From JAIXUI01 sp943373175 (GTDB lineage Bacteria > Bacteroidota > Bacteroidia > UBA7662 > JAIXUI01), in contig CALSBM010000058.1 of the NCBI GenBank assembly GCA_943373175.1, positions 1 through 20,908 on the forward strand: 20,908 nucleotides of DNA, written 5' to 3'. How positions within the stretch are numbered: position 1 is the stretch's first letter; the number at the start of each line of letters is the position of its first letter. The notes under the pieces are model-generated. The model was not told where the DNA came from. It made no database searches and saw nothing but the letters and a program-made list of their open reading frames with translations. The translations under genes were made by a program, and so were the position numbers. Of the stretch, positions 6,083 through 14,342 are shown in pieces.

Positions 6083-7096
6083 ATGAAGACTGTTGCCTGT
6101 ATTAGAAAAACGTTGTTAATGGCCGGTGTTGTCTTGTTTATGGGCGCATGTCAGGGAGAAGAAGACAAAACAGAGCAGCCTCCAACTCAGGATGAGCCTA
6201 TTGCAAGCGTTCTTGCCGACGCACCTGTTTTCAATGAAGATTCTGCTTATGCTTTTACCGCCAGTCAAGTAGCTTTTGGGCCTCGTGTTCCCGGAACTAA
6301 AGCTCATGCCAACTGCGCCGATTGGTTGGTTCGAACCTTAAAACGCTTTAGTCCGGATGTGATGGTTCAGAATGGTGACGTTACAACCTTTGATGGCAAA
6401 ACCTTTAAGCTTAAAAACATTATTGCCCATTTCAATCCAAAAGCAAGCAGGCGAATCATGTTATCAGCGCATTGGGATACACGGCCTTTTGCAGATCAGG
6501 ATGCTAAAAACAAGGATAAACCTATTGATGGCGCTAACGATGGCGCCAGTGGAGTTGGTGTTTTACTCGAACTAGCACGCCAATGCAGCATAAAACTTCC
6601 TGAGGATGTTGGAGTTGACATTTTTCTTTGGGATTTAGAAGATTACGGCCAACCTGAAAACAGCGGTTTCCCTGAAAAAGAAGATACGTATTGCTTAGGC
6701 TCCCAGTTCTGGGCGAAAAAGCCACATAAGCCCGGATATACTGCTGCCTACGGGATTTTGCTTGATATGGTAGGAGGGCCCGGTGCCGAATTTGTTTTGG
6801 AAGAAGTTAGTGTTCGATATGCAGGAAATCAAATGGCCAGATTGTGGGGAATAGCCCAACAAATCGGGTATAAAAACTACTTTCTTAATGTGCAGGGAAG
6901 TCCGATTATCGACGATCACTACTACATCAACATGATTACGAAGATTCCCACCTTCGATATCATTCAACGCGACGGAAAGTCACCTTCCGGTTTCGCACCT
7001 TATTGGCACACCCACAAGGATAACATGGAAAATGTTTCAAAACCATCCCTTAAAGCAGTAGGGCAAACGGTATTAACAACGCTTTGGAACGAATAG
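6083..7096 (+). CDS. Lipoprotein glutaminyl-peptide cyclotransferase (M28 family)
   Basis: A 337-residue Zn enzyme predicted to convert N-terminal glutamine to pyroglutamate on exported proteins. The lipobox LFMGAC puts Cys23 at the mature N-terminus, followed by Gln and an acidic stretch (GEED) that could act as an export signal. M28 residues are all visible: His130 in SAHWDTRP, Asp153 in GANDGASG, general base Glu186 and ligand Asp187 in DLEDYG, Asp228 in LLDMVGG, IIDDHYYIN near 275-283, and His309 in WHTHKD. The last two features separate glutaminyl cyclases from M28 aminopeptidases. It follows glyS by two bases and ends at a strong terminator, so it forms a two-gene unit with glyS. In this phylum signal peptidase I often leaves an N-terminal Gln, which would be its substrate. 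Confidence 0.88.
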   Translation: MKTVACIRKTLLMAGVVLFMGACQGEEDKTEQPPTQDEPIASVLADAPVFNEDSAYAFTASQVAFGPRVPGTKAHANCADWLVRTLKRFSPDVMVQNGDVTTFDGKTFKLKNIIAHFNPKASRRIMLSAHWDTRPFADQDAKNKDKPIDGANDGASGVGVLLELARQCSIKLPEDVGVDIFLWDLEDYGQPENSGFPEKEDTYCLGSQFWAKKPHKPGYTAAYGILLDMVGGPGAEFVLEEVSVRYAGNQMARLWGIAQQIGYKNYFLNVQGSPIIDDHYYINMITKIPTFDIIQRDGKSPSGFAPYWHTHKDNMENVSKPSLKAVGQTVLTTLWNE

Positions 7097-7130
7097 TGGT
7101 GTTGAAAAGCATTCGAATATGATTTTAAAA

Positions 7131-7158
7131 ATGAGGGCATGAGCCCTCATTTTTTTTA
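7131..7158 (+). terminator. Intrinsic terminator of the glyS-cyclase unit
   Basis: ATGAGGGC (7131-7138) and GCCCTCAT (7143-7150) form an eight-pair stem with an ATGA loop, followed by a T run. An A run precedes it, so it could also work for leftward transcripts. Confidence 0.9.
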
Positions 7159-7188
7159 ACTAATCTCGATTAGCACAATAATTAAAAT

Positions 7189-7226
7189 AAAAAAAACCGC
7201 CTCAGATTTCTCTAAAAGGCGGTTTT
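7189..7226 (-). terminator. Intrinsic terminator of tRNA-Arg(CCU)
   Basis: AAAACCGCCT (7193-7202) pairs with AGGCGGTTTT (7217-7226). On the minus strand a run of T follows. The stem begins at the tRNA CCA end itself. Stem and first loop bases (CCGCCTCAGA) match the terminator after the other Arg tRNA. Confidence 0.88.
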
Positions 7227-7300
7227 GGTAGCCTCAGCGGGAATCGAACCCACATCTAAAGTTTAGGAAACTTCTATTCTATCCGTTGAACTATGAGGCC
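7226..7300 (-). tRNA. tRNA-Arg (anticodon CCU)
   Basis: The minus strand folds as a 72-base cloverleaf (7300-7229). The acceptor GGCCTCA/TGAGGCT has a G-U end pair and discriminator A. The anticodon stem GAAGT/ACTTT encloses loop TTCCTAA with CCT as anticodon. The T arm GTGGG/CCCGC is standard. It reads AGG. The next three bases are CCA (7228-7226), so the 3' end may be encoded, although these bases also serve as the base of the terminator stem. It is a single-gene unit with its own -7 box at 7326-7333. Confidence 0.92.
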
Positions 7301-7325
7301 AGCAGTCTTTATGATGCTGCGGGCG

Positions 7326-7333
7326 CAAATATA
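7326..7333 (-). promoter_or_regulatory. -7 box of tRNA-Arg(CCU)
   Basis: TATATTTG on the minus strand matches TAnnTTTG exactly and lies 25 bases before the tRNA 5' end. The following bases GCGCC resemble those after the -7 box of the other Arg tRNA (GCACC). I see no clear TTG box at the usual distance. Confidence 0.65.
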
Positions 7334-7847
7334 GAAAAACAGCAACCAGGCTTATTCTATGCGGAAATAGATTTTTTCTCTCAGTTGTAGTGTTGTTAAA
7401 CTTGCCATTAACCATTCTAGTTAGACTGCTTACCAATTTTTGAGGGCGTGAGGCTGCAAAACGGCAATTCGAATCCATCAAACATCTTCTAATACGATTC
7501 AAACCAACAACTTAGTATTCGAGAATGCCAAGCCCCATTTAAGTGAATGCAGTTTAATGTATAAGGTACTTGTCTTAAACAGTTGAACGATAAAATGTTT
7601 GTTATTACCCATACTTTCTACTTAGAGGAACTATGTTTAACCTGTTTAACAGCATTTATGGCCTTAGTTTCTCAATTCATCGTACTTGCATTCATCCGTC
7701 TTTCGACGAATGTGTCTTTTTTGCTAATTCATACTGGAAAACAAGCCAATTCGGCCATTAAAAATGCTCTAATCTCGTATTCGTCGGGTACAAATGGCCG
7801 CTTACAGAATACCTTTATGTACTAATCTAAACCGTGTTGATGACGCA
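7334..7847. other. 514-base stretch without a supported gene
   Basis: Both strands hold only short frames with no recognisable protein, signal peptide or family pattern. The longest plus-strand frame (7583-7825) overlaps the promoter-side region of the next gene and lacks a credible start context. A short direct repeat GTTTAAC-CT-GTTTAAC sits at 7635-7650. No tRNA-like fold, terminator or TAnnTTTG box is seen inside. Confidence 0.5.
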
Positions 7848-7877
7848 TTGCAGGCAAAGGATGGCACTCTACATTTG
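7848..7877 (+). promoter_or_regulatory. Promoter of the LruC lipoprotein gene
   Basis: TTG (7848-7850), exactly 19 bases, then TACATTTG (7870-7877): a perfect match to the Bacteroidota TTG-N19-TAnnTTTG pattern. Predicted transcription start is near 7883, giving a leader of about 25 bases before the ATG at 7908. This also argues against the upstream in-frame ATG at 7794 as the true start. Confidence 0.8.
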
Positions 7878-7907
7878 TTTCAGAAATCAAGAAAAACTCA
7901 ACCAACA

Positions 7908-9980
7908 ATGAAAAAGACTATAAAAACATTATTGATGGCGTTCGGCGCCGGTGCAATAATGACTTCCTGCCAGAAGGATGACAACACCTTGACTCCTGGC
8001 CAGCCGGGCAGTATGCAGGAACTAAACATTCCGCAAGGATTCAGATTCAACACTCAACGCGAGGTCAACCTTGATCTTCAAATTAAAGACGTTGCCAACG
8101 ATCCTTATAAAGGGGTTGCATTTGATATTTTATCAAAACCACTTGATTTAGGTGGAGTGGTACTTGCCTCCGGACGTGCTGATATGAATGGTCGTTTCAA
8201 TGGCACCATTGCACTTCCTACTTTTTACGATGAAGTTGTTTTACAAGTTTATGGAGCTAGTGTTCCTGCGAATCTGGTAATGCCGGTAACCAACACTAAC
8301 TTGAACTTTACCGTTGGGGGTTCTTCACCATCCAGCTTAGTAAGCTATGAAGTTGCTTATCCAACTGCATACAACAGCCTTCGCATTCTTGCCGGTGCTC
8401 GTACCGAAAACACCTATTTACCTAAAGTCTCTTACCGCTTAGGTACTTATAACAACGATGGACGTCCAAACTATTTGGAGACTATCAACGATCCAATGCC
8501 ACAGCAGTTCCTCAACAACATTAACACCAACTTGCCTGAATCACGCCCGGTGCCATTATTCAATCCAGAATACCTTGACGACCGCTACGAGCGTAACATC
8601 AATATCAATGAGTTGTCTGATGTATTTGTAACCTTTGTTACTGAAGGTGCTGGATACCGCAACGCTTTATTCTATTATGTATTTGATAAAAATGCACCGC
8701 CCGCAACTGCTAATGATATTGATTCCCTAATTGCAGTCTTCCCTAACGCATCATTATCCGGTTCAGGTGGAACCATGCAATCCGGAAACAAGGTGAAAAT
8801 CGGTCGTTTTCCTGCAGATAAAACCATCGGATTTGCACTAATTGCAGACGGCTGGAAAGGTGGCCCACTGGTTACTGCCGGAAACTGGATAGTTTATTCT
8901 AACAAGAATTTCAACACTGCCGTTAACAACCCTGCGAATCGTCAGCAAACCGTAATGTTGTACGATGCTCAAACTCAGCGTTTCATCTATGGAATGGAAG
9001 ACATACTTCGCAACGGAAGCTCCGATCAAGACTTCAACGATTGTGTGTTCTTTGTAACCTCTAACCCAGTTCGTGCAATCGACACTACCAATGTTATTGT
9101 AACTCGTCCAGCAGTTGATACCGATAATGATGGCGTATTTGATACGTTCGATGAGTATCCAACCGACCCAACAAGAGCATACAATAATTACAGCCCATCC
9201 ATCAACGGAAATTCAACACTTGCTTTCGAAGATTTGTGGCCAAGCCAAGGCGACTACGATTTCAACGACCTTGTAGTAGCTTACCGCTTCAACCGCGTAA
9301 CCAACGCTCAGAACAATGTTGTAGAACTTCAGGGTAAAGTATGGTTGAAAGCCATTGGTGCAAGCTTTAAAAACGGTTTTGGGATTGAACTCGGAAATGT
9401 TGCCCCTAATCAAGTAGCCAGTGTAACCGGTCTTCGCAGAAGTGAAAACTACATTAATGATGCAGCGAATGGCCTTGAACAAGGACAAAGCAAAGCTACC
9501 ATAGTAGTATTCGACAATGCATTCTCAGTGCTTCGCCCAGTAGGCGCAGGCTTTGTGAACACCGAAATTGGCAGAGCAAAATCTAATAGCGACACTATCG
9601 ATTTTGTAGTGCGCTTTACTAACCCTGTATCACAAAGCACATTGGGAACTGCTCCATTCAACCCTTTCCTAATTCAGAATGGAAATCGCAGCGTAGAAAT
9701 ACACCTCCCAGACAAAGCTCCTACCTCGTTGGCTAACCAGAATCTTCTCGGAACCAACGCCGACAAGTCGGTGCCTGCAAGCAATGTTTACTACCGCACC
9801 TCTAACCGCCTTCCTTGGGCAATAGATATTGCCGGCGACTTTGCTTATCCGGTTGAAAAAGTAGCGATAATCAACGCTCACAGCAAGTTTGCAGAATGGG
9901 CTCAGAGCGGGGGCACTCAGTTCCGCGACTGGTATCTGAATAACAGCGGATATCGCAACGCGGCAAACATTTATCGATAG
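7908..9980 (+). CDS. LruC domain (DUF4842) surface lipoprotein
   Basis: A 690-residue lipoprotein. The start at 7908 gives a lysine-rich signal peptide and lipobox IMTSC with Cys21, followed by QKDDN. CQKDD resembles the lipoprotein surface-export signal described in Capnocytophaga, so the protein is likely displayed outside the outer membrane. Two acidic DxDFND loops occur: DQDFND (373-378), in a context like DUF4114, and DYDFND (449-454), opening the C-terminal DUF4842/LruC region. Both follow an 'ED[I/L]' segment and may bind calcium. Between them DTDNDGVFDTFDEYPTDP (404-421) is a thrombospondin-3/EF-hand-like calcium loop. The N-terminal part (about 35-140) looks like a carboxypeptidase-regulatory-like beta domain. 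Family role is unknown; adhesion or surface structure is a guess. It is monocistronic, with a clear promoter and terminator. Confidence 0.85.
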   Translation: MKKTIKTLLMAFGAGAIMTSCQKDDNTLTPGQPGSMQELNIPQGFRFNTQREVNLDLQIKDVANDPYKGVAFDILSKPLDLGGVVLASGRADMNGRFNGTIALPTFYDEVVLQVYGASVPANLVMPVTNTNLNFTVGGSSPSSLVSYEVAYPTAYNSLRILAGARTENTYLPKVSYRLGTYNNDGRPNYLETINDPMPQQFLNNINTNLPESRPVPLFNPEYLDDRYERNININELSDVFVTFVTEGAGYRNALFYYVFDKNAPPATANDIDSLIAVFPNASLSGSGGTMQSGNKVKIGRFPADKTIGFALIADGWKGGPLVTAGNWIVYSNKNFNTAVNNPANRQQTVMLYDAQTQRFIYGMEDILRNGSSDQDFNDCVFFVTSNPVRAIDTTNVIVTRPAVDTDNDGVFDTFDEYPTDPTRAYNNYSPSINGNSTLAFEDLWPSQGDYDFNDLVVAYRFNRVTNAQNNVVELQGKVWLKAIGASFKNGFGIELGNVAPNQVASVTGLRRSENYINDAANGLEQGQSKATIVVFDNAFSVLRPVGAGFVNTEIGRAKSNSDTIDFVVRFTNPVSQSTLGTAPFNPFLIQNGNRSVEIHLPDKAPTSLANQNLLGTNADKSVPASNVYYRTSNRLPWAIDIAGDFAYPVEKVAIINAHSKFAEWAQSGGTQFRDWYLNNSGYRNAANIYR

Positions 9981-10004
9981 TTTAAGTTTATTGGTTTGGT
10001 TGAA

Positions 10005-10033
10005 AGCCGGCTCCGCAAGGAGTCGGCTTTTTT
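10005..10033 (+). terminator. Intrinsic terminator of the LruC gene
   Basis: AGCCGGCTCC (10005-10014) pairs with GGAGTCGGCT (10019-10028) with one G-U and a GCAA tetraloop, followed by a six-T run. It lies 24 bases after the stop codon. Confidence 0.93.
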
Positions 10034-10282
10034 GCTTTTTATAATGAAGTTGAGTTTACTTATGCGCTGCTTAACTCATTAAAGGCTGTTTACCTGAGTT
10101 TGAGAAGTACATATCCTTCACTCCTTAACTCTGACGAAAAGATGGGCGAGATTTCAAAAGCCTAATCCTTCGCTTAAATGGTAGAGCGAAATGCTTTGAG
10201 AGCAGAAAATATTGTGAACCGTTAATCAACTTACTGCCTAACACTATTTGTGTTGGTGGCAGAAGGCAAGAAGCTGTTTGGT

Positions 10283-13200
10283 TTAATTTGCTACACTTAC
10301 CGTTGCATGGAGGCTCTCGCCTTCGATATCGAGCGAAATGCCATCGGACAAGTGAGGAACTAAGCTTAACTCTTCCGCCAGAACTTCTGCCGCGATATAT
10401 GAGCCATGTTGCGCTAACAAGAGTTCTAAAGCCGATAGGTTGCTGCTGGTGATATGAACCCGAATCCGGTCGGTTACTTCAAAATCACTGTCTTTACGGA
10501 TTTTTTGAATCCTGTTCACAACCTCCCGAGCCAGTCCTTCACTGAGCAACGCTTCATCCAAACTAACGTCTAATGCAACCGTCAAGCGGCCCTCACTCGC
10601 AACCATCCAGCCGGGAATATCTTCGGAAATGATTTCAACTTCATCTGGCATCAGTTCATGGATGCCGGCAGAATGTGTGAGTATCAGTTTGCCTTCACGC
10701 TCCATTTGATATATATCTTCTTGACCAAGTGCCTGAATCAACGCAGCAACTTCTTTCATTAAGCCACCTACCTTTTTTCCAAGTACAGGGAAAAGCGGTT
10801 TAATCTTTTTGTTAACGAGGCCATGAGTATCCGTGATGAAAGCCATTTCTTTCACATTAACTTCGCTAAGCACCAATTCTTTCATCGCTTCCAATTGCTC
10901 CTGCATTTTGCTGTCGAGCACCGGAATTAGAATTCGTGAAAGCGGCTGACGAACCCGGATGTTTTCTCTCTTACGCAATGAAAGCACCAACGAAGTGGCA
11001 GATTGTGCCAGTGCCATGCGTTCTTCCAGTGCAAAGTCTAAGGCGGCCTCCTCTACTTTTGGAAAGTCAGCTAAGTGCACAGACTCAACCTTGAATTGAG
11101 ATGGCGCACCCGACTTTAAATCTAAATATAAACGCTCTGCAAAGAAAGGCGAGATTGGCGCCATCAAGCCACTAAGTGTTTTCAAACACTCAAACAAGGT
11201 TTGGTAGGCAGCAGCTTTATCAGAACTATCATCACTCTTCCAGTACCGGCGGCGACAAAGCCGCACATACCAGTTGCTAAGGTGTTCGTCCACAAATTCT
11301 TGAATCGCACGTGCAGCACGTTGAGGTTCGTAATCTTCATAAGCCTCAGTGACTTTGCGTACCAAACTATTCAGTAATGAAATTACCCACCGGTCAATCT
11401 CTGGACGTTCATTCAAAGGAACAGAACTGCCTTCGAATTTGAAGCCGTCAATATTAGCATACAGAGAGAAAAAGGCGTAAGTGTTGTAAAGTGTCCCAAA
11501 GAACTTACGCTGCGCCTCTTTCACTCCTTCCATATCGAATTTCAGGTTGTCCCACGGAGCAGCATTGGCCACCATATACCAACGGGTAGCATCGGCGCCG
11601 TATTGATCCAATGTATTGAATGGGTCAATGCCATTGCCCAATCGTTTCGACATCTTATTGCCGAATTTGTCAAGCACTAATCCGTTGGATACCACATTTT
11701 TAAATGCCACGCTGTCGAACAACATTACTGCAATGGCGTGGAGCGTGAAGAACCATCCGCGAGTCTGATCCACACCTTCTGCAATAAAATCAGCAGGGAA
11801 TTGGCGTGGACTGCTGCTGCCATCATGTTCAAAAGGCCAGTGATTTTGAGCATACGGCATCGCACCAGAGTCGAACCAAACATCTATAAGATCTGGTTCG
11901 CGGTACATTGGGTTGCCAGTAGCCGAAACCAGCACAATCTCATCCACAAAAGGGCGGTGCAAATCAACTTCTTTGCCTTCAAACGGCGATTTTTCCATTA
12001 ATCCACGAGCAATAGCCTCCGAAATGCCCGCTTCTAACTCCGCAATAGAGCCAATACATCTGCTTTCACTTCCATCCGCAGTACGCCAAATTGGCAATGG
12101 TGTACCCCAGTAACGCGAACGGCTGAGGTTCCAGTCCACAAGGTTTTCTAACCAGTTGCCGAAACGTCCGGTGCCGGTACTTTCAGGCTTCCAGCGAATA
12201 GTTTTATTCAGCTCCACCATTCGGTCTTTCACCGCAGTAGTACGGATAAACCAAGAATCCAGTGGATAGTACAAAATTGGCTTGTCGGTACGCCAGCAAT
12301 GCGGGTAGTTATGCTCGTATTTCTCTACCCTGAATGCTAACCCTTTTTTCTTCAAGCGTATTGCAATTCGCTCATCTACGCTGAGGTATTTGTCGCGGCC
12401 ATGTTTTTCACACCAGGCTTTTTTCTCCTCGTCAGACAAATAACTCTCCTTTACATACTCTCCTGCAAAATCATCATCCGCATCACTCAACTCTGGGGTA
12501 AACCGTCCGGCTTTGTCCACCAACGTAAGTGCTCCTATTCCGTTTTGTCTCGCTACTCGGAAGTCATCTGCTCCAAAACTTGGGGCAATATGGACAATTC
12601 CGGTTCCGTCTTCCGTGGTAACAAAATCTCCGACAATCACCCGGAAGGCATCGCCTTCCTCCGGTTTTGCGAACGGCAGCAATTGCTCATACCTCAGTCC
12701 TGCAAGCTGCTCACCTTTAATAGTACTTAAGCGTTTCCAGTGTAAGTTTTTCGGGTCGAAGTCTGGAAACGCTTCCTCAGTCTGAAGCTCAAGTTCAGGT
12801 TTGAAGTAGCGCGAAAGCAAGGCTTCAGCTAGAATCATCCGCTGAGTATCGCCGGTATAGGGGTTTCGACTTTCTACAATGGCATATTCGATGTACTTAC
12901 CAACTGCCAGAGCAGTATTTGAAGGCAAGGTCCAGGGTGTAGTAGTCCATGCCAACGCATGCAATGGGCTATTCAAGCTTCCATATTGGGAAAGAATCCT
13001 TTTTTCATTGTCCGCATTTATACGGAACAGAGCCACCACGGTGGTGTCTTTCACCGGCTTATAAGTACCAGGTTGATTAAGCTCATGAGAGCTGAGTCCG
13101 GTTCCGGCAGCAGGGGAGTAGGGCTGAATGGTATAGCCTTTATAAAGAAAATCTTTGTCGTAAAGCCTTTTCAATAAAGCCCAAACCGATTCTATGTAAT

Positions 13201-13663
13201 CTTTTTCATAAGTGACATAAGGATTTTCTAAGTCCACCCAATAGCCCATTTTGCGGGTTAGCTCTTCCCAGAGATGCGTAAACGCCATCACATCTTTACG
13301 GCAGGCGGCGTTGTAATCTGCCACGGAAATGGTTTTCCCGATGTCTTCTTTAGTTATGCCAAGAGTTTTTTCAACTTGAAGTTCTATAGGCAAACCATGC
13401 GTATCCCACCCCGATTTCCGTTCAACACGAAACCCTTGTTGCGTTTTATAACGGCAGAAGATATCCTTAATGGTTCGTGCCATCACATGGTGAATGCCAG
13501 GACGGCCGTTGGCCGAAGGAGGCCCTTCGTAAAAAACATAAGCGTTATCTGCCGGGCGAGTGCTCAGGCTAAGCTTAAAAGTTTGCTGGTCTTCCCACCA
13601 TTGGGCGATTTCCCGGTTAATGCGTACCAGGTCGAGGTTTTTGTACTCCGGATATTGACTCAT
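10283..13663 (-). CDS. ileS: Isoleucyl-tRNA synthetase
   Basis: Charges tRNA-Ile in the cytoplasm. The 1126-residue class I enzyme has the HIGH-type motif GIHH (56-59) in YEGPPSANGRPGIHH, the KMSKR motif (670-674) in DKFGNKMSKRLGN, and an editing (CP1) domain with WTTPWTLPSN (239-249) and GTGIVHIAPSFGADD (353-367). WFDSG (596-600) and RGWFFT (635-640) are further conserved core segments. The length and long C-terminal region fit the eukaryote-like type of IleRS, which in general is less sensitive to mupirocin than the E. coli type; that trait is inferred from type only. It is a single leftward gene with about 250 bases after its stop and no obvious terminator there. A variant -7 box lies just upstream of its ATG. 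Confidence 0.96.
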   Translation of the reverse strand: MSQYPEYKNLDLVRINREIAQWWEDQQTFKLSLSTRPADNAYVFYEGPPSANGRPGIHHVMARTIKDIFCRYKTQQGFRVERKSGWDTHGLPIELQVEKTLGITKEDIGKTISVADYNAACRKDVMAFTHLWEELTRKMGYWVDLENPYVTYEKDYIESVWALLKRLYDKDFLYKGYTIQPYSPAAGTGLSSHELNQPGTYKPVKDTTVVALFRINADNEKRILSQYGSLNSPLHALAWTTTPWTLPSNTALAVGKYIEYAIVESRNPYTGDTQRMILAEALLSRYFKPELELQTEEAFPDFDPKNLHWKRLSTIKGEQLAGLRYEQLLPFAKPEEGDAFRVIVGDFVTTEDGTGIVHIAPSFGADDFRVARQNGIGALTLVDKAGRFTPELSDADDDFAGEYVKESYLSDEEKKAWCEKHGRDKYLSVDERIAIRLKKKGLAFRVEKYEHNYPHCWRTDKPILYYPLDSWFIRTTAVKDRMVELNKTIRWKPESTGTGRFGNWLENLVDWNLSRSRYWGTPLPIWRTADGSESRCIGSIAELEAGISEAIARGLMEKSPFEGKEVDLHRPFVDEIVLVSATGNPMYREPDLIDVWFDSGAMPYAQNHWPFEHDGSSSPRQFPADFIAEGVDQTRGWFFTLHAIAVMLFDSVAFKNVVSNGLVLDKFGNKMSKRLGNGIDPFNTLDQYGADATRWYMVANAAPWDNLKFDMEGVKEAQRKFFGTLYNTYAFFSLYANIDGFKFEGSSVPLNERPEIDRWVISLLNSLVRKVTEAYEDYEPQRAARAIQEFVDEHLSNWYVRLCRRRYWKSDDSSDKAAAYQTLFECLKTLSGLMAPISPFFAERLYLDLKSGAPSQFKVESVHLADFPKVEEAALDFALEERMALAQSATSLVLSLRKRENIRVRQPLSRILIPVLDSKMQEQLEAMKELVLSEVNVKEMAFITDTHGLVNKKIKPLFPVLGKKVGGLMKEVAALIQALGQEDIYQMEREGKLILTHSAGIHELMPDEVEIISEDIPGWMVASEGRLTVALDVSLDEALLSEGLAREVVNRIQKIRKDSDFEVTDRIRVHITSSNLSALELLLAQHGSYIAAEVLAEELSLVPHLSDGISLDIEGESLHATVSVAN

Positions 13664-13672
13664 AGAACGCCG

Positions 13673-13680
13673 CGAAAATA
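13673..13680 (-). promoter_or_regulatory. Possible -7 box of ileS
   Basis: TATTTTCG on the minus strand differs from TAnnTTTG at one base and sits nine bases before the ileS ATG. No TTG box was found at the usual spacing. It is listed because its short distance matches the other near-leaderless starts in this window. Confidence 0.3.
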
Positions 13681-13782
13681 GAACATTTTGTCGGGAGGCG
13701 TTTCAGTGTTAATGATTGGGGACTTTAACATACTACATAGAAAAAGTCAAAAATAAGCATGTTATGTTTACGTTAAATTAAT

Positions 13783-14133
13783 ATGGAACTCCTTTTAAAA
13801 ACCCGACAAAATGCCGCAGAACTTGTATTGATCCTGGCAACTACCATTTCAATGATGGGAGAAGGCCGTTTCAACTTCTATTTGCTTGGCACTTTGGCAG
13901 TACTGATTATTCTTTGGTACAGCCAAAACAAACTGCTTGGATTATTTGTCGCCAGTGTTTTGGCGATTACCGCCATTTGGATGAGCGGTGCTGTTATTTC
14001 GGAATATTCAGAGTTTCCTTCCCGAACTTCTCGACAATCGTTAGAATTGCTCATTTCCGGAATTACCTTGTTTGGTACACTTGGATTTCTTTCCTTACTT
14101 ATGTTCCGGAAGTATAATCCATTAAAAGATTAA
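13783..14133 (+). CDS. Small integral membrane protein of unknown function
   Basis: A 116-residue protein that I do not recognise. It has four hydrophobic stretches suited to membrane helices: about 12-25 (AELVLILATTISMM), 32-46 (FYLLGTLAVLIILWY), 51-73 (LLGLFVASVLAITAIWMSGAVI) and 88-108 (LELLISGITLFGTLGFLSLLMF), ending in a short basic tail (RKYNPLKD). A GEGRFNF segment separates the first two helices. The ATG at 13783 is the only good start. It stands alone between ileS, on the other strand, and the T9SS cargo gene, with a strong terminator after it. A weak -7-like TATGTTTA lies at 13763-13770. No function is proposed. Confidence 0.65.
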   Translation: MELLLKTRQNAAELVLILATTISMMGEGRFNFYLLGTLAVLIILWYSQNKLLGLFVASVLAITAIWMSGAVISEYSEFPSRTSRQSLELLISGITLFGTLGFLSLLMFRKYNPLKD

Positions 14134-14181
14134 ACACGTTTTCAATGCGTTATCTGAGGGGATTTTTCCCTTAGCTTAAGG

Positions 14182-14208
14182 AACCGCAGTAACCCTGCGG
14201 TTTTTTTT
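14182..14208 (+). terminator. Intrinsic terminator after the small membrane protein gene
   Basis: AACCGCAG (14182-14189) and CTGCGGTT (14195-14202) form an eight-pair stem with a five-base loop, followed by a long T run. Confidence 0.92.
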
Positions 14209-14342
14209 ATTTCCTACTTTAACATTGCATAAGTATTTGATAATCTTATTTATAGGTATATTAACATTAGATTTTGGCTGCTTTATCCAACCTTCATTTG
14301 TGTAAAGCACGTCATGCTATTAGAAACCAAAATCAATTAATC

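Noticed and set aside
7635..7650. Short direct repeat GTTTAAC-CT-GTTTAAC
   Set aside because: Only two seven-base copies in AT-rich DNA; easily due to chance.
7583..7825. An 80-codon plus-strand frame before the LruC gene
   Set aside because: No recognisable family, no convincing start context; composition fits non-coding DNA, and its end overlaps the zone just before the LruC promoter.
7794..7907. N-terminal extension of the LruC protein
   Set aside because: The perfect promoter at 7848-7877 lies inside it and the signal peptide begins only at 7908.
10235..10261. Hairpin after ileS (TGCC-AACAC / GTGTT-GGCA)
   Set aside because: Stem is interrupted and no T run follows on the ileS strand; not a convincing terminator.
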